From: an uncultured Mycoplasmatota bacterium
GTDB lineage: Bacteria > Bacillota_I > Bacilli_A > RF39 > UBA660
Length of the DNA stretch: 30,951 bases
Assembly: GCA_900556025.1 (NCBI GenBank)
Contig: USNG01000018.1
Location: 1 to 30,951 of the forward strand
Direction of reading: 5' to 3'
Shown: in pieces, positions 1-7,096 of the stretch
How positions within the stretch are numbered: position 1 is the first letter of the stretch
Layout: each line of letters opens with the position of its first letter
Notes under the pieces: model-generated
Database searches by the model: none
Told to the model about the DNA's origin: nothing
What the model saw: the letters and a program-made list of their open reading frames with translations, nothing else
Translations under genes and position numbers: made by a program

Positions 1-257
1 TTTTTAACAAAACCTTCTTTAACACCTTGAATAGCGTTAGCAACAAGTGTTCTTGACAAACCGTACAATGCATCTGTTTCACGAGAAGTGCCAACTTTTG
101 ACAATACAACGTGATTATCTTCTATTTTTACGGCGATTTCAGGACGAACTTCAACAACTTCAGTTCCCAAAGGTCCTTTAGCTGAAACAGTTTGACCGTC
201 AACTTTTACCTCAACACCTTGAGGAATTTCAACCGGTTTTTTACCAATTCTTGACAT
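1..257 (-). CDS. rplF: 50S ribosomal protein L6 (uL6), N-terminal part, cut by window edge
   Basis: The first 85 or so codons of ribosomal protein L6, which binds 23S rRNA near the base of the L7/L12 stalk. The N-terminus MSRIGKKPVEIPQGVEV and the later LSRTLVANAIQGVKEGF are characteristic of L6; the full protein would be about 180 residues. The ATG at 257 follows a good AAGGAG Shine-Dalgarno site. It lies 80 bases downstream of rpsH on the same strand, the usual rpsH-rplF order of the spc operon. Arg CGT and Leu TTG codons are used, unlike the AGA/TTA style of the genes beyond 1.9 kb, so this end may come from another genome. Confidence 0.93.
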   Translation of the reverse strand, partial: MSRIGKKPVEIPQGVEVKVDGQTVSAKGPLGTEVVEVRPEIAVKIEDNHVVLSKVGTSRETDALYGLSRTLVANAIQGVKEGFVK

Positions 258-337
258 TTTTAATTTCTCCTTGTGGTATATGTACTATTTCACGGGCTTT
301 TCTACCAATTAAACCCGAAAACTAAGTGTTTGCAAAA

Positions 338-733
338 TTAGTAAACGTAGCAAAGAACTTCGCCACCCAAGTTTTCTTTTCTTGCTTTTCTGTCAGTCAA
401 CAAACCTTTTGGAGTTGAAACAACAGCGATACCCATACCGCCCAAAACTTTTTGCAAGTTTTTAGCCTTTGAGTAGTGTCTCAAACCAGGTTTAGAAATT
501 TTTTCTAATTTTGTGATAACTGGTTTTCCGTTAACATCATATTTCAATGAGATAACGATAACTTTGAATTGTCCTTTTTCTTGAACTTCGTAATCAGCAA
601 TGAAACCTTCTTCTTTCAAAAGTTTAGCCAATTCGATTTTCAATTTTGACGCAGGAACTTCAACTGAAGGGTGCTTAACTGTGTTAGCATTTCTGATTCT
701 TGTAAGCATATCAGCTATTGGATCTGTGTTCAT
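338..733 (-). CDS. rpsH: 30S ribosomal protein S8 (uS8)
   Basis: Complete 131-residue S8, which binds the central domain of 16S rRNA. The N-terminus [13 protein letters not shown] and the C-terminal [20 protein letters not shown] are family signatures, and the length is normal. AGGAG sits just before the ATG. Leu is encoded mostly by TTG, and C-ending codons (AAC, TTC, ATC) are common, in contrast to the rest of the window; high expression could explain part of this. In Bacilli rpsN and rplE normally lie directly upstream, but neither is present: the gene is preceded by about 350 bases without a gene. Either the operon is rearranged or the contig is joined here. Confidence 0.95.
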   Translation of the reverse strand: MNTDPIADMLTRIRNANTVKHPSVEVPASKLKIELAKLLKEEGFIADYEVQEKGQFKVIVISLKYDVNGKPVITKLEKISKPGLRHYSKAKNLQKVLGGMGIAVVSTPKGLLTDRKARKENLGGEVLCYVY

Positions 734-1087
734 TCTTTTTCTCCTATCTTAGACCTGCACGGCAACCCGTGCGGTTTCCTTAAATACTCGTCACTTATCG
801 GATTAATGTTGCTGAAGATTAAAAGTTACCTTTTAGATTTCAACTTTTTCCGACAGTCTGACAGAATAAAAATATCATGGAAAAATCAGAAAATCAACCA
901 ATAGTAACGATTTATTAAATGTAAAGGAGATAAATTTTAAAAACGTATTGCCAGAAAGGCGTAAATCTTTTATTGATAAAGGTCAGCTGTAAAAAAAGAA
1001 AGAACAAAATATACTACAAATGACTTGGGTAACAAAGACAAAAATACACCCATTTGTCACCCAAAATAGAATTTTTGTAATTAGATG
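734..1087. other. Gene-free stretch between rpsH and the tRNA operon
   Basis: No convincing gene in either strand. It contains a 6-bp hairpin (GCACGG/CCGTGC) about 25 bases upstream of the rpsH Shine-Dalgarno site, a longer imperfect inverted repeat at 1025-1064, and short reading frames with many stops. Base composition shifts from mixed to AT-rich across it. If the contig is chimeric, the join is most likely here. Confidence 0.5.
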
Positions 1088-1123
1088 AAAAAATAAGGAT
1101 AAGGTAAAACCCTTATCCTTATT
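1088..1123 (-). terminator. Rho-independent terminator of the tRNA operon
   Basis: A perfect 13-bp stem (arms 1092-1104 and 1111-1123, AATAAGGATAAGG and its complement) with a 6-base loop. On the minus strand it is followed by a run of T, just past the initiator tRNA gene. Confidence 0.9.
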
Positions 1124-1133
1124 GACTTTCAAT

Positions 1134-1210
<77 letters not shown>

Positions 1211-1238
1211 ATATTAGTATTTCATAATATATATCATA

Positions 1239-1331
1239 TGGCGGAGGAAAAGGGATTCGAACCCCTGCGCCAATTTCTTGACCTCCCGGTTTTCAAGACC
1301 GGTCCCTTCAACCAGACTTGGGTATTCCTCC
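1239..1331 (-). tRNA. tRNA-Ser (TGA)
   Basis: 93-nt class II tRNA with a long variable arm, anticodon TGA in the loop CTTGAAA, and encoded CCA. It lies between the Leu and fMet genes of the operon. Confidence 0.95.
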
Positions 1332-1345
1332 AATAAAATTAAAAT

Positions 1346-1434
1346 TGGTGCCCCAGATCGGACTTGAACCGATATGAGCTTTTACACTCGCAGGATTTTA
1401 AGTCCTGTGCGTCTACCTATTCCGCCACTGAGGC
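1346..1434 (-). tRNA. tRNA-Leu (TAA)
   Basis: 89-nt class II tRNA, anticodon TAA in the loop CTTAAAA, discriminator A, encoded CCA. The acceptor stem GCCTCAG/CTGGGGC sets the 5' end at 1434. It reads TTA, the main Leu codon in most of this window. Confidence 0.95.
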
Positions 1435-1442
1435 ACATAAAT

Positions 1443-1518
1443 TGGTGTCTCGCTGGGGATTCGAACCCCAGACCCCTTGATTAAAAGTCAAGTGCTCTAC
1501 CGGCTGAGCTAGCGAGAC
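1443..1518 (-). tRNA. tRNA-Lys (TTT)
   Basis: 76-nt tRNA with anticodon TTT in the loop CTTTTAA and encoded CCA; acceptor stem GTCTCGC/GCGAGAC. Confidence 0.95.
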
Positions 1519-1538
1519 ATGCGTCATATAATAATTTT

Positions 1539-1614
1539 TGGTTGCCTCGGCTGGATTCGAACCAGCGGAATGCAAGAGTCAAAGTCTTGTGCCTTACCAC
1601 TTGGCTACGAGGCA
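1539..1614 (-). tRNA. tRNA-Gln (TTG)
   Basis: 76-nt tRNA with anticodon TTG in the loop CTTTGAC and encoded CCA. The acceptor begins with T1 pairing A72 (TGCCTCG/CGAGGCA), typical of tRNA-Gln. Confidence 0.95.
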
Positions 1615-1624
1615 AAATTACAAG

Positions 1625-1708
1625 TGGTGGAGAGAGGTGGATTCGAACCACCGAACCCGAAGGAACAGATTTACAGTCTGCCGCGTTTAGCCTCTTCGCT
1701 ATCTCTCC
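1625..1708 (-). tRNA. tRNA-Tyr (GTA)
   Basis: 84-nt class II tRNA with a variable arm, anticodon GTA in the loop TGTAAAT, and encoded CCA; acceptor stem GGAGAGA/TCTCTCC. Confidence 0.95.
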
Positions 1709-1714
1709 AATTAG

Positions 1715-1790
<76 letters not shown>

Positions 1791-1804
1791 ACAAACATAA
1801 ATAA

Positions 1805-1881
1805 TGGTGGGCGATGAGAGACTCGAACTCCCGACCCCCTGCTTGTAAGGCAGATGCTCTAACCAACTGAGCTAATCGCCC
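1805..1881 (-). tRNA. tRNA-Val (TAC), first gene of the operon
   Basis: 77-nt tRNA, anticodon TAC in the loop CTTACAA, encoded CCA; acceptor stem GGGCGAT/ATCGCCC. It is the promoter-proximal gene of the operon Val-Thr-Tyr-Gln-Lys-Leu-Ser-fMet. Confidence 0.95.
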
Positions 1882-1906
1882 ATTATTTTTCCTTGTTGCG
1901 TAATTA

Positions 1907-1935
1907 AATATACCATTTATTACTTTTTATGTCAA
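1907..1935 (-). promoter_or_regulatory. Sigma-A-type promoter of the tRNA operon
   Basis: On the minus strand, TTGACA (1930-1935), a 17-base spacer and TATATT (1907-1912). The -35 is perfect and the expected start falls about 20 bases before tRNA-Val, as suits a strong stable-RNA promoter. Confidence 0.85.
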
Positions 1936-1951
1936 GAATTAAATGAAATTT

Positions 1952-2308
1952 TTATGATGTTTTTTTGTTTTTTTCAATTTCAACTATTCTTTCAGAAATC
2001 CATGAGTTCAAATTTTCTTTTAAAGGTTCAAATCCTTGACCCTTTTCTACTAAAGAATTTCTTCTCATTTTTACCTTATTCAAAGATAATTTAACCTGTT
2101 TTTTTTCATAATCAATATCAATAATTCGAGCTTTGATGAACTGGTTAATGTGATATCTAGAATTCAAATCATTTATATATCTACTACAAATTTCTGATAT
2201 ATGTATTAGGCCATTAATATCTTCTCCAATTTTAACAAAAATACCGTAGCTTGCAATTCCAGTAATTTGACACTCTACAATATCTCCAACAAGTAAATTA
2301 GTTTCCAT
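1952..2308 (-). CDS. S1-domain RNA-binding protein, general stress protein 13 / YugI (CvfD) type
   Basis: A 118-residue protein with one S1 (OB-fold) RNA-binding domain at about residues 6-76: VGDIVECQITGIASYGIFV, then GLIHISEI and KKQVKLSLNKV match the S1 pattern. The C-terminal 40 residues are charged. Single-S1 proteins of this size in Bacilli (YugI/GSP13) associate with ribosomes and act in post-transcriptional control; that role is inferred. The ATG lacks a strong Shine-Dalgarno site. A TATAAT box about 17 bases upstream, with TTGGAT 16 bases before it, may be its own promoter inside the tail of the gap after the yutH-like gene. Confidence 0.8.
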   Translation of the reverse strand: METNLLVGDIVECQITGIASYGIFVKIGEDINGLIHISEICSRYINDLNSRYHINQFIKARIIDIDYEKKQVKLSLNKVKMRRNSLVEKGQGFEPLKENLNSWISERIVEIEKNKKTS

Positions 2309-2339
2309 TCAACATCACAAAACAATTATAACATAAAAA

Positions 2340-3275
2340 TTAAATTATCCAATTGATTAATTCAATTTTTTTAAATTTTATACACTTATTTCTAAAATAA
2401 TTTAAAAATTTTAAATAATAATTTGAGTCATCAATTATTTTTTTCAATACATTATTATATTTTTCTTTTGCTTCACGTGATAATTCTTTTTCATTTGAGA
2501 ACATTAAACTTAAAATATCGAAATACTCAATTGGATATAAAAAAATTGAAAATAAATATATTAAATCATTTTCTGTCATTTCGACAATCAAATGATCTAT
2601 CTCATTGAAGTTAAATTCATGTAAAAAAATTTTTTTCTTAATAGTAATTGCTTCATTATAATACTTATTAGAGCGAAAGAAATCAAATATATTATAATTA
2701 GAAAGCTTTTCAAAATCAAAAAAACTACTCTTTAATCCTAAATATTTTTCATTTTTTGTATCATAATCATTCAATAATTGAACGGAATTCTCTGCCATCC
2801 CTATAAAATAATTAAAACTTTTCTCAACCAAAGGATAATCATTATAATTATCCAAAACATTTTCCTCAATTTTATCTATTTCTTTTTCAATTCTTTCTTT
2901 TAAATTAACAATAGGCAAATTTAACGTATTTGCATAATCTTGTTCATTTATAAAATTAACAATTTCCTCAATACTATCACACGATTCTTTTTTGAATAAA
3001 ATTATTATCTTATTATTTTTTCTACAATAAAATTCATTATTTTTAGTTTTTACAATTCTATTCATTTTAATTTTAGAGTTTTTTGAATTAACCTCTTCAA
3101 TCAAATCAAAATATACTTTTATTTCATTTTCATTAATATCTGTACTCTTTTTTATGCATATATAAAACATTTCATTGCTATCAAAAAAATATAAATCATG
3201 CTCATCTATATAATAAATTTTATTTGGATAAATCTCATAATTATTAAATATAAAGTTTTTTATATGAATCACCAA
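2340..3275 (-). CDS. Probable YutH-like spore coat-associated protein
   Basis: A 311-residue, Lys/Asn/Ile-rich protein. The segment YFIGMAENSVQLL (about 155-167) and the late SIFLYPIEYFDIL resemble motifs of YutH/CotS spore-coat proteins, a kinase-like fold lacking catalytic residues. No DxD or other kinase active-site motif is visible. Context supports the call: yutD- and yunB-like genes follow upstream on the same strand, as in the Bacillus yut/yun region. The start is TTG at 3275 or GTG at 3272, with no Shine-Dalgarno site. A CATAAAAT box lies only 6-9 bases upstream, as in a mother-cell sigma promoter with almost no leader. The family call comes from remembered motifs, so it is moderate. 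Confidence 0.55.
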   Translation of the reverse strand: MVIHIKNFIFNNYEIYPNKIYYIDEHDLYFFDSNEMFYICIKKSTDINENEIKVYFDLIEEVNSKNSKIKMNRIVKTKNNEFYCRKNNKIIILFKKESCDSIEEIVNFINEQDYANTLNLPIVNLKERIEKEIDKIEENVLDNYNDYPLVEKSFNYFIGMAENSVQLLNDYDTKNEKYLGLKSSFFDFEKLSNYNIFDFFRSNKYYNEAITIKKKIFLHEFNFNEIDHLIVEMTENDLIYLFSIFLYPIEYFDILSLMFSNEKELSREAKEKYNNVLKKIIDDSNYYLKFLNYFRNKCIKFKKIELINWII

Positions 3276-3291
3276 TAAATTTTATGCAAAT

Positions 3292-3323
3292 AAAAAAGCA
3301 CTAATTCTAAAATTTTAGTACTT
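3292..3323 (-). terminator. Terminator after the disordered-protein gene
   Basis: Stem of 9 bp (arms 3296-3304 and 3315-3323, AAGTACTAA with TTAGTGCTT and one G:U pair), followed on the minus strand by six T. It ends the 4494-3337 operon. Confidence 0.75.
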
Positions 3324-3336
3324 TTTATTTATTATA

Positions 3337-4230
3337 TTAAACAGATAATTTACTTCCTTCTTCTGGTAATTCAGGATTGTCTTGAATTTGATTAATCATT
3401 GTATCAACCATATTAGTCATATCAGGGATTTTTGTCTCATTTAAATGGTTCTCGCTCACAACAGCAGTCTTAGGTGAATCCATTTTCTGCGTTTCTGATA
3501 GGTATAAATCTATCTCATCAGATATAAAACTCATAATTTTTTGTAACATTTGCTCTTTGCGACTAGTAGATGACTTAAATTTCTCCTTCACATCAATATT
3601 CTCTTTAGTACTTGAATCGTCTAATGTAATTTCATTCATTTTAGGCAATTCTACACTTAACGAGCTATCCTCACTACTAACTTTAGGTGCTTCACTTTTA
3701 TTTTCTAAAGAAGGAGTAGCACTATCAATAAACATTTCAGAAGAAGCTTTTGGAACAACTGGAATATCTAATTTTGTATTAGAAAAATTTGGTAACTTTA
3801 AATCAGGAATTACTTCTTTTTTTGCTTCTATATTCTGAGACTCAATTGGTGAATCCAATGATGGTATCTTAGGTAAATCAATACTTTCTAAACTAGAAGT
3901 ATCACTAACAGAAACTGGAACAGCTCCTTGTAAATCCGGTTCTTGCTCTTTTTGCCCCAAAGATAAACTGCCTAAATCAATACTAGGTATATCTGCTTTC
4001 TCTTCTACCACATCTGATCCCAAATCTAATGATTCCATTACTGGAACAGAAATCTCAGGCTCTACTTTTTCTTTTTCAAGAGATGAAGTATTTGCTAGCG
4101 GAACAATTCCTTGAGCATTTAACTTTAAATTAGAGGAATTAACACCAATGACTTTTTTGTACATTTCAAAATCACCGGTTTTAGAAACACTACCAGAAAG
4201 TATTTTATCAGTTTTATTTATCAATTGCAT
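3337..4230 (-). CDS. Unknown disordered Ser/Pro/acidic-rich protein
   Basis: A 297-residue protein with no recognisable enzyme motif, signal peptide or membrane segment. Residues from about 45 to 215 are low complexity, rich in S, P, E, L, D, with loose repeats such as IPSIDLGSLSLG, IDLPKIPSLDSP and LKLPNFSN. A more ordered stretch near 225-250 (RKEQMLQKIMSFISDEIDLYL) is likely a helix. It starts 10 bases after the DUF1292-like gene with AAGGTGATAAT before the ATG, so the two are co-transcribed. Base composition is richer in C and G than the flanking genes. It sits among sporulation-type genes, so a spore-shell or scaffold role is possible, but this is a guess. Confidence 0.7.
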   Translation of the reverse strand: MQLINKTDKILSGSVSKTGDFEMYKKVIGVNSSNLKLNAQGIVPLANTSSLEKEKVEPEISVPVMESLDLGSDVVEEKADIPSIDLGSLSLGQKEQEPDLQGAVPVSVSDTSSLESIDLPKIPSLDSPIESQNIEAKKEVIPDLKLPNFSNTKLDIPVVPKASSEMFIDSATPSLENKSEAPKVSSEDSSLSVELPKMNEITLDDSSTKENIDVKEKFKSSTSRKEQMLQKIMSFISDEIDLYLSETQKMDSPKTAVVSENHLNETKIPDMTNMVDTMINQIQDNPELPEEGSKLSV

Positions 4231-4239
4231 ATTATCACC

Positions 4240-4494
4240 TTATCCTTCAACTATTTGCTTCATAGCTTGCTTAACGCTCGCCCATACTTGATCATCTTTA
4301 ATCCCAACTAAGCTATAAACACCAGGTTCATTTTCTACAAATTCAGAAATATAAATTTTACTCATACCTTCCCCAGCTGTTTCGCCTTTAGATAATATAA
4401 CAAAATTTTTATCTAACTCAGATATTTTAAAAGCATTAACCAAGTCTACTTCTTCCATAGTTCCATCCATATTTTTAATTGATATTTTATTCAT
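4240..4494 (-). CDS. Small DUF1292-like protein
   Basis: An 84-residue cytoplasmic protein. Its pattern of a polar strand pair (KISIKNMDGTMEEVD), then NFVILSK, an acidic middle, and IKDDQVWASVKQAMKQI at the end, resembles DUF1292, a small family common in Firmicutes with no settled function. GGTGAAGAG precedes the ATG. Its sigma-A promoter is clear (TTGATA-17-TAGAAT) and it is the first gene of a two-gene operon with the disordered protein downstream, which suggests the two work together. Confidence 0.65.
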   Translation of the reverse strand: MNKISIKNMDGTMEEVDLVNAFKISELDKNFVILSKGETAGEGMSKIYISEFVENEPGVYSLVGIKDDQVWASVKQAMKQIVEG

Positions 4495-4519
4495 CTCTTC
4501 ACCAATCCTATTCTACCTA

Positions 4520-4548
4520 ATTCTAACACATTAAAAAAATAATATCAA
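4520..4548 (-). promoter_or_regulatory. Sigma-A-type promoter of the DUF1292-like operon
   Basis: TTGATA (4543-4548), 17-base spacer, TAGAAT (4520-4525) on the minus strand. The -35 hexamer is inside the hairpin of the upstream gene's terminator. Confidence 0.7.
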
Positions 4549-4560
4549 CACCGATATTAT
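4533..4560 (-). terminator. Terminator of yutD, probably bidirectional
   Basis: 8-bp perfect stem (4539-4546 and 4553-4560, ATAATATC/GATATTAT), 6-base loop, then seven T on the minus strand. Confidence 0.75.
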
Positions 4561-4566
4561 CATTTT

Positions 4567-4848
4567 TTACTTATCTATTACTTTTTCAAGAATAAAATAT
4601 TTACAATCATAAGCACAGTTTTCTTTTATATACTTATCTAAATTTCTATAATCATTTATTTTGTTTAAATTTTTATTGCCTTTTTTATTAAAACCTTTCA
4701 ATCTTAATTTTGAATAAGCAATATCACCAACTATATAATCATAATTTTCAAAATAAGATGTATATTTATCCAAGAACATATCTTTATCAAAACCGCTTCT
4801 ATAATCTTTAATTAATTTATATTTATTATTTTCTATTTCTATAATCAT
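4567..4848 (-). CDS. yutD: YutD family protein (DUF1027)
   Basis: A 93-residue protein with the YutD signature: the core YDYIVGDIAYSKLRLKGF (residues 36-53) and the Cys-containing tail ENCAYDCKYFIL match the family, which is widespread in Bacilli and has no settled biochemical role. AGGAAGG precedes the ATG at good distance. Length is close to other members. It is a single-gene unit with its own terminator, between yunB upstream and the DUF1292-like operon downstream. In Bacillus, yutD is likewise in the neighbourhood of yutH and yunB. Confidence 0.85.
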   Translation of the reverse strand: MIIEIENNKYKLIKDYRSGFDKDMFLDKYTSYFENYDYIVGDIAYSKLRLKGFNKKGNKNLNKINDYRNLDKYIKENCAYDCKYFILEKVIDK

Positions 4849-4969
4849 TTTAACAGCCTTCCTACAAAAATTATATCATTTTATTAAACTCAAGTAAACA
4901 ATATCAAAAATTTAAAAATGTTTTATCAAATAAATTATTACTTGCCTTAATATTTTAAATTATTCAGAT

Positions 4970-5641
4970 TCATTTAACAGTATTTCCAATAAGTCCACCA
5001 TAATAAGTTGGAATCTTTCCTTGAATTATTTTACTATCAATCAGCAAATCTTTTTTTATTTTTACATTTTTTGAAATGAATGGAAAAATTATTTCATACT
5101 CAATATTTGTTTGAAAATACACTTTAATAATTGAGTTGTTAATACCATATTCTTGAGTATCAATATAAACTGAATTATCACTACTAGCAACTGAATACAA
5201 TTTATATGGAATTTTAGGCGTTAAGTTTGACAAAACTATATTATCATGCACAATTCCAAATGGAATTTTTACTTCAAGAGTATTTTTGATTTTATAATTT
5301 TCAATATCTTCTAAAAAATTATCAACTATTTTTGAGTAACATTCATTCATTAGTTTATTATCAAAATCAACTGATATTATTTCACCTTTATCGTTATAAT
5401 TAAGTATAACAAATTGTGTATTGCCATTATAATCCTTAATTGTCTTAACAGCAGCATCATTAAGTATTTTCATAATCCTATTTGTTAATTCTTTCTGCAC
5501 AAAAACATTCAAATATTCAACACTTTTAACAGAAAATAATCTAATAAAAAGAAAGGTCACAATCAATATAATTAATATCACCAGTAAGATTTTATCACTC
5601 ACAGTGATAAAAATATGATTTTTCAATCTCATTCTACTCAT
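4970..5641 (-). CDS. yunB: Sporulation protein YunB
   Basis: A 223-residue membrane-anchored protein: basic N-terminus, one membrane segment at about residues 15-34, and an extracytoplasmic domain. The pattern LEVKIPFGIVHDN, then YGINNSIIKVYFQTNIE, and the ending IIQGKIPTYYGGLIG matches YunB, which in Bacillus is expressed in the mother cell during sporulation; its mechanism is unknown. Either M1 (5641) or M4 (5632) could start; neither has a clear Shine-Dalgarno site. A CATAGAAT box ends 5 bases before M1. It shows the organism retains at least some sporulation genes. Confidence 0.8.
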   Translation of the reverse strand: MSRMRLKNHIFITVSDKILLVILIILIVTFLFIRLFSVKSVEYLNVFVQKELTNRIMKILNDAAVKTIKDYNGNTQFVILNYNDKGEIISVDFDNKLMNECYSKIVDNFLEDIENYKIKNTLEVKIPFGIVHDNIVLSNLTPKIPYKLYSVASSDNSVYIDTQEYGINNSIIKVYFQTNIEYEIIFPFISKNVKIKKDLLIDSKIIQGKIPTYYGGLIGNTVK

Positions 5642-5646
5642 AATAA

Positions 5647-5676
5647 ATTCTATGAAAAAAGAAGTACATTATATAC
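5647..5676 (-). promoter_or_regulatory. Candidate sigma-E-like promoter of yunB
   Basis: On the minus strand, GTATATA (5670-5676), a 15-base spacer and CATAGAAT (5647-5654), close to the Bacillus sigma-E consensus (KMATATT, 14-15, CATACAHT). The -35 lies in the terminator hairpin of the preceding gene. Expected transcription start is at about the start codon. Confidence 0.4.
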
Positions 5677-5680
5677 TTCT
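5655..5680 (-). terminator. Terminator of the tail-anchored protein gene
   Basis: 7-bp stem AGAAGTA/TACTTCT (5674-5680 and 5660-5666), 7-base loop, then TTTTTT on the minus strand. Confidence 0.75.
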
Positions 5681-5710
5681 AATTTAACTCATACATATAT
5701 AAAATTATAC

Positions 5711-6721
5711 TTAAATAATATTCCAATCTAATATATAATTTAATATTAAGAAAATTGTAGCCAACAACATTAAAATTATTAAAACCATAATTATCTTTCC
5801 AAATACAGAACCTTTTTTTGCTTCTTTTTCAATTTCCTGAAATCCTTCAAAATCCGATTTATCAAACAAACTAGAATTTGTATAAAAAGAATTATCTATC
5901 TTTTCTATTCTTGGCTTATCATCTTCATCATCAGAATCATCATCTTCTAACTCTTCTAAATCTGAATTTATTTTTTTATTTTCTTCTTTACTATCGGATT
6001 TTTTCAGCATCTCTTTTTCTAAATTTATTTCTTGAGTAAAATCAGTATCAGGCATTTTGATTGATTCTAAATCTTGAGTAATTTCAATCAATTCTTTCTT
6101 TAAACTTTCACTATCTTGAATTTGACTATCACCCATTGGAGGAATAACATTGGTATGTTCACTGTCCCCCATAAGTTCATCAAGCAAATCAGCCTTCTTA
6201 CTATTATTCTTACTATTTATTTGAATATTTTTTATTAATCCTACCAAAGTTTTTTCTTCTGTATTTAATTCGTCTATTGGACCAGTAATGTCATCGTCAA
6301 TAGCTGCTTGCTGTTCTTCCTTGATTTTTATTCTTTTTAATATATCTATTTGAGTATTATTTAACTTTCTATGTCTATCTTCAGCATAATCAACTTCTCT
6401 TTTATCACGCGCAGTTTCAAGTACAGAATTTATATCATATGTCTTCTCTTCTTTTCTTGTAACAACAACTTTTTCTTCAGGTGGTAGCTCTAATGAAATT
6501 CTTTTCCTATTTTCATCTAAATCCTCATTCGAATAAACATATCTCTTTATCTTTTCAATATCTATTCCCTTTGTATTATCAGAAATAACGCTAACATTAT
6601 TGTTTGTTCTTATTCGAGACAATTCACTCATATCAGTATTAGTATAAATTGATTGATTTTTTTTAACTCTACTCATACTTTGTAGTGAATTTTCTTCATA
6701 TTTTTCCATTCTTGTACTCAT
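5711..6721 (-). CDS. Unknown tail-anchored acidic membrane protein
   Basis: A 336-residue protein with a long charged, probably mostly disordered or coiled cytoplasmic part and one hydrophobic segment at about residues 310-330 (GKIIMVLIILMLLATIFLIL), followed by a short tail, so tail-anchored. The N-terminus contains SMSRVKKNQSIY, then a conserved-looking IKRYVYSNEDLDENRKRISL (about 57-78); residues 258-272 are a run of D and E. No enzyme motif is visible. The layout suggests a membrane-bound adaptor, perhaps in division or envelope assembly; the family is not recognised. GGTGAAG precedes the ATG. Confidence 0.7.
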   Translation of the reverse strand: MSTRMEKYEENSLQSMSRVKKNQSIYTNTDMSELSRIRTNNNVSVISDNTKGIDIEKIKRYVYSNEDLDENRKRISLELPPEEKVVVTRKEEKTYDINSVLETARDKREVDYAEDRHRKLNNTQIDILKRIKIKEEQQAAIDDDITGPIDELNTEEKTLVGLIKNIQINSKNNSKKADLLDELMGDSEHTNVIPPMGDSQIQDSESLKKELIEITQDLESIKMPDTDFTQEINLEKEMLKKSDSKEENKKINSDLEELEDDDSDDEDDKPRIEKIDNSFYTNSSLFDKSDFEGFQEIEKEAKKGSVFGKIIMVLIILMLLATIFLILNYILDWNII

Positions 6722-6852
6722 TATGCTTCACCGTAATAATAATATCATAAGTAACGATTATTTTCAAGGAATGTATATTTACATATAAACTAGATTTTTT
6801 TGTATTTTTAATATATAATCAATATATAATGTTATAAAGGAGAATAAAATCT

Positions 6853-7056
6853 ATGGAAAAATTAAAAGTTACAGAAGCTTGCATAGGATGCGGATTATGC
6901 GTAGCTGAAAATGAAAAATATTTTGAATTCAACGATGAAGGATTCAGTAAAGTAAAAAAAGAAATTATTGATGAAGAAGATAAAAAAGATTTATTAAATA
7001 TAATTGAATCTTGTCCTGGTGAAGCAATAGTTATCGAAGAGGAAAAAGAAGCCTAA
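6853..7056 (+). CDS. Small [4Fe-4S] ferredoxin
   Basis: A 67-residue acidic electron carrier. Cys10, Cys13, Cys16 (CIGCGLC) and Cys54 (SCP) are the four ligands of a single [4Fe-4S] cluster, as in the mono-cluster ferredoxins of Bacilli. The C-terminus is Glu/Lys-rich. AAGGAG lies 10 bases before the ATG. It is a stand-alone gene, divergent from the tail-anchored protein gene and convergent with rluB, with several TATAAT-like boxes in the AT-rich upstream region. The redox partner cannot be told from context. Confidence 0.9.
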   Translation: MEKLKVTEACIGCGLCVAENEKYFEFNDEGFSKVKKEIIDEEDKKDLLNIIESCPGEAIVIEEEKEA

Positions 7057-7060
7057 AGAA

Positions 7061-7096
7061 AAAGAAGCATAGTTCAATCTATACTTCTATTTTTTT
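7061..7096 (+). terminator. Bidirectional terminator between ferredoxin and rluB
   Basis: 10-bp stem with one mismatch (7063-7072 and 7079-7088), 6-base loop, seven T afterwards on the plus strand and TTTTTCTTT on the minus strand; it serves both convergent genes. Confidence 0.75.

Noticed and set aside
734..790. Hairpin GCACGG/CCGTGC upstream of rpsH as an S8 autoregulatory site
   Set aside because: It lacks recognisable features of the helix 21-like S8 site, and the region may be an assembly join.
671..904. Plus-strand reading frame opposite the start of rpsH
   Set aside because: It overlaps rpsH on the other strand, has no ribosome site and no recognisable protein features.
930..1000. 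Short coding-like remnant on the plus strand after AAAGGAG
   Set aside because: Only 17 codons without a clear start and with stops on both sides; not enough to call a pseudogene.
1025..1064. Imperfect 12-bp inverted repeat (TTGGGTAACAAA/TTTGTCACCCAA) with a 16-base loop
   Set aside because: No T run on either side and no gene ending next to it; could be a relic hairpin but no role can be supported.
3557..3838. 93-codon plus-strand frame inside the disordered-protein gene
   Set aside because: Mirror of a low-complexity gene; no start signal or family features.
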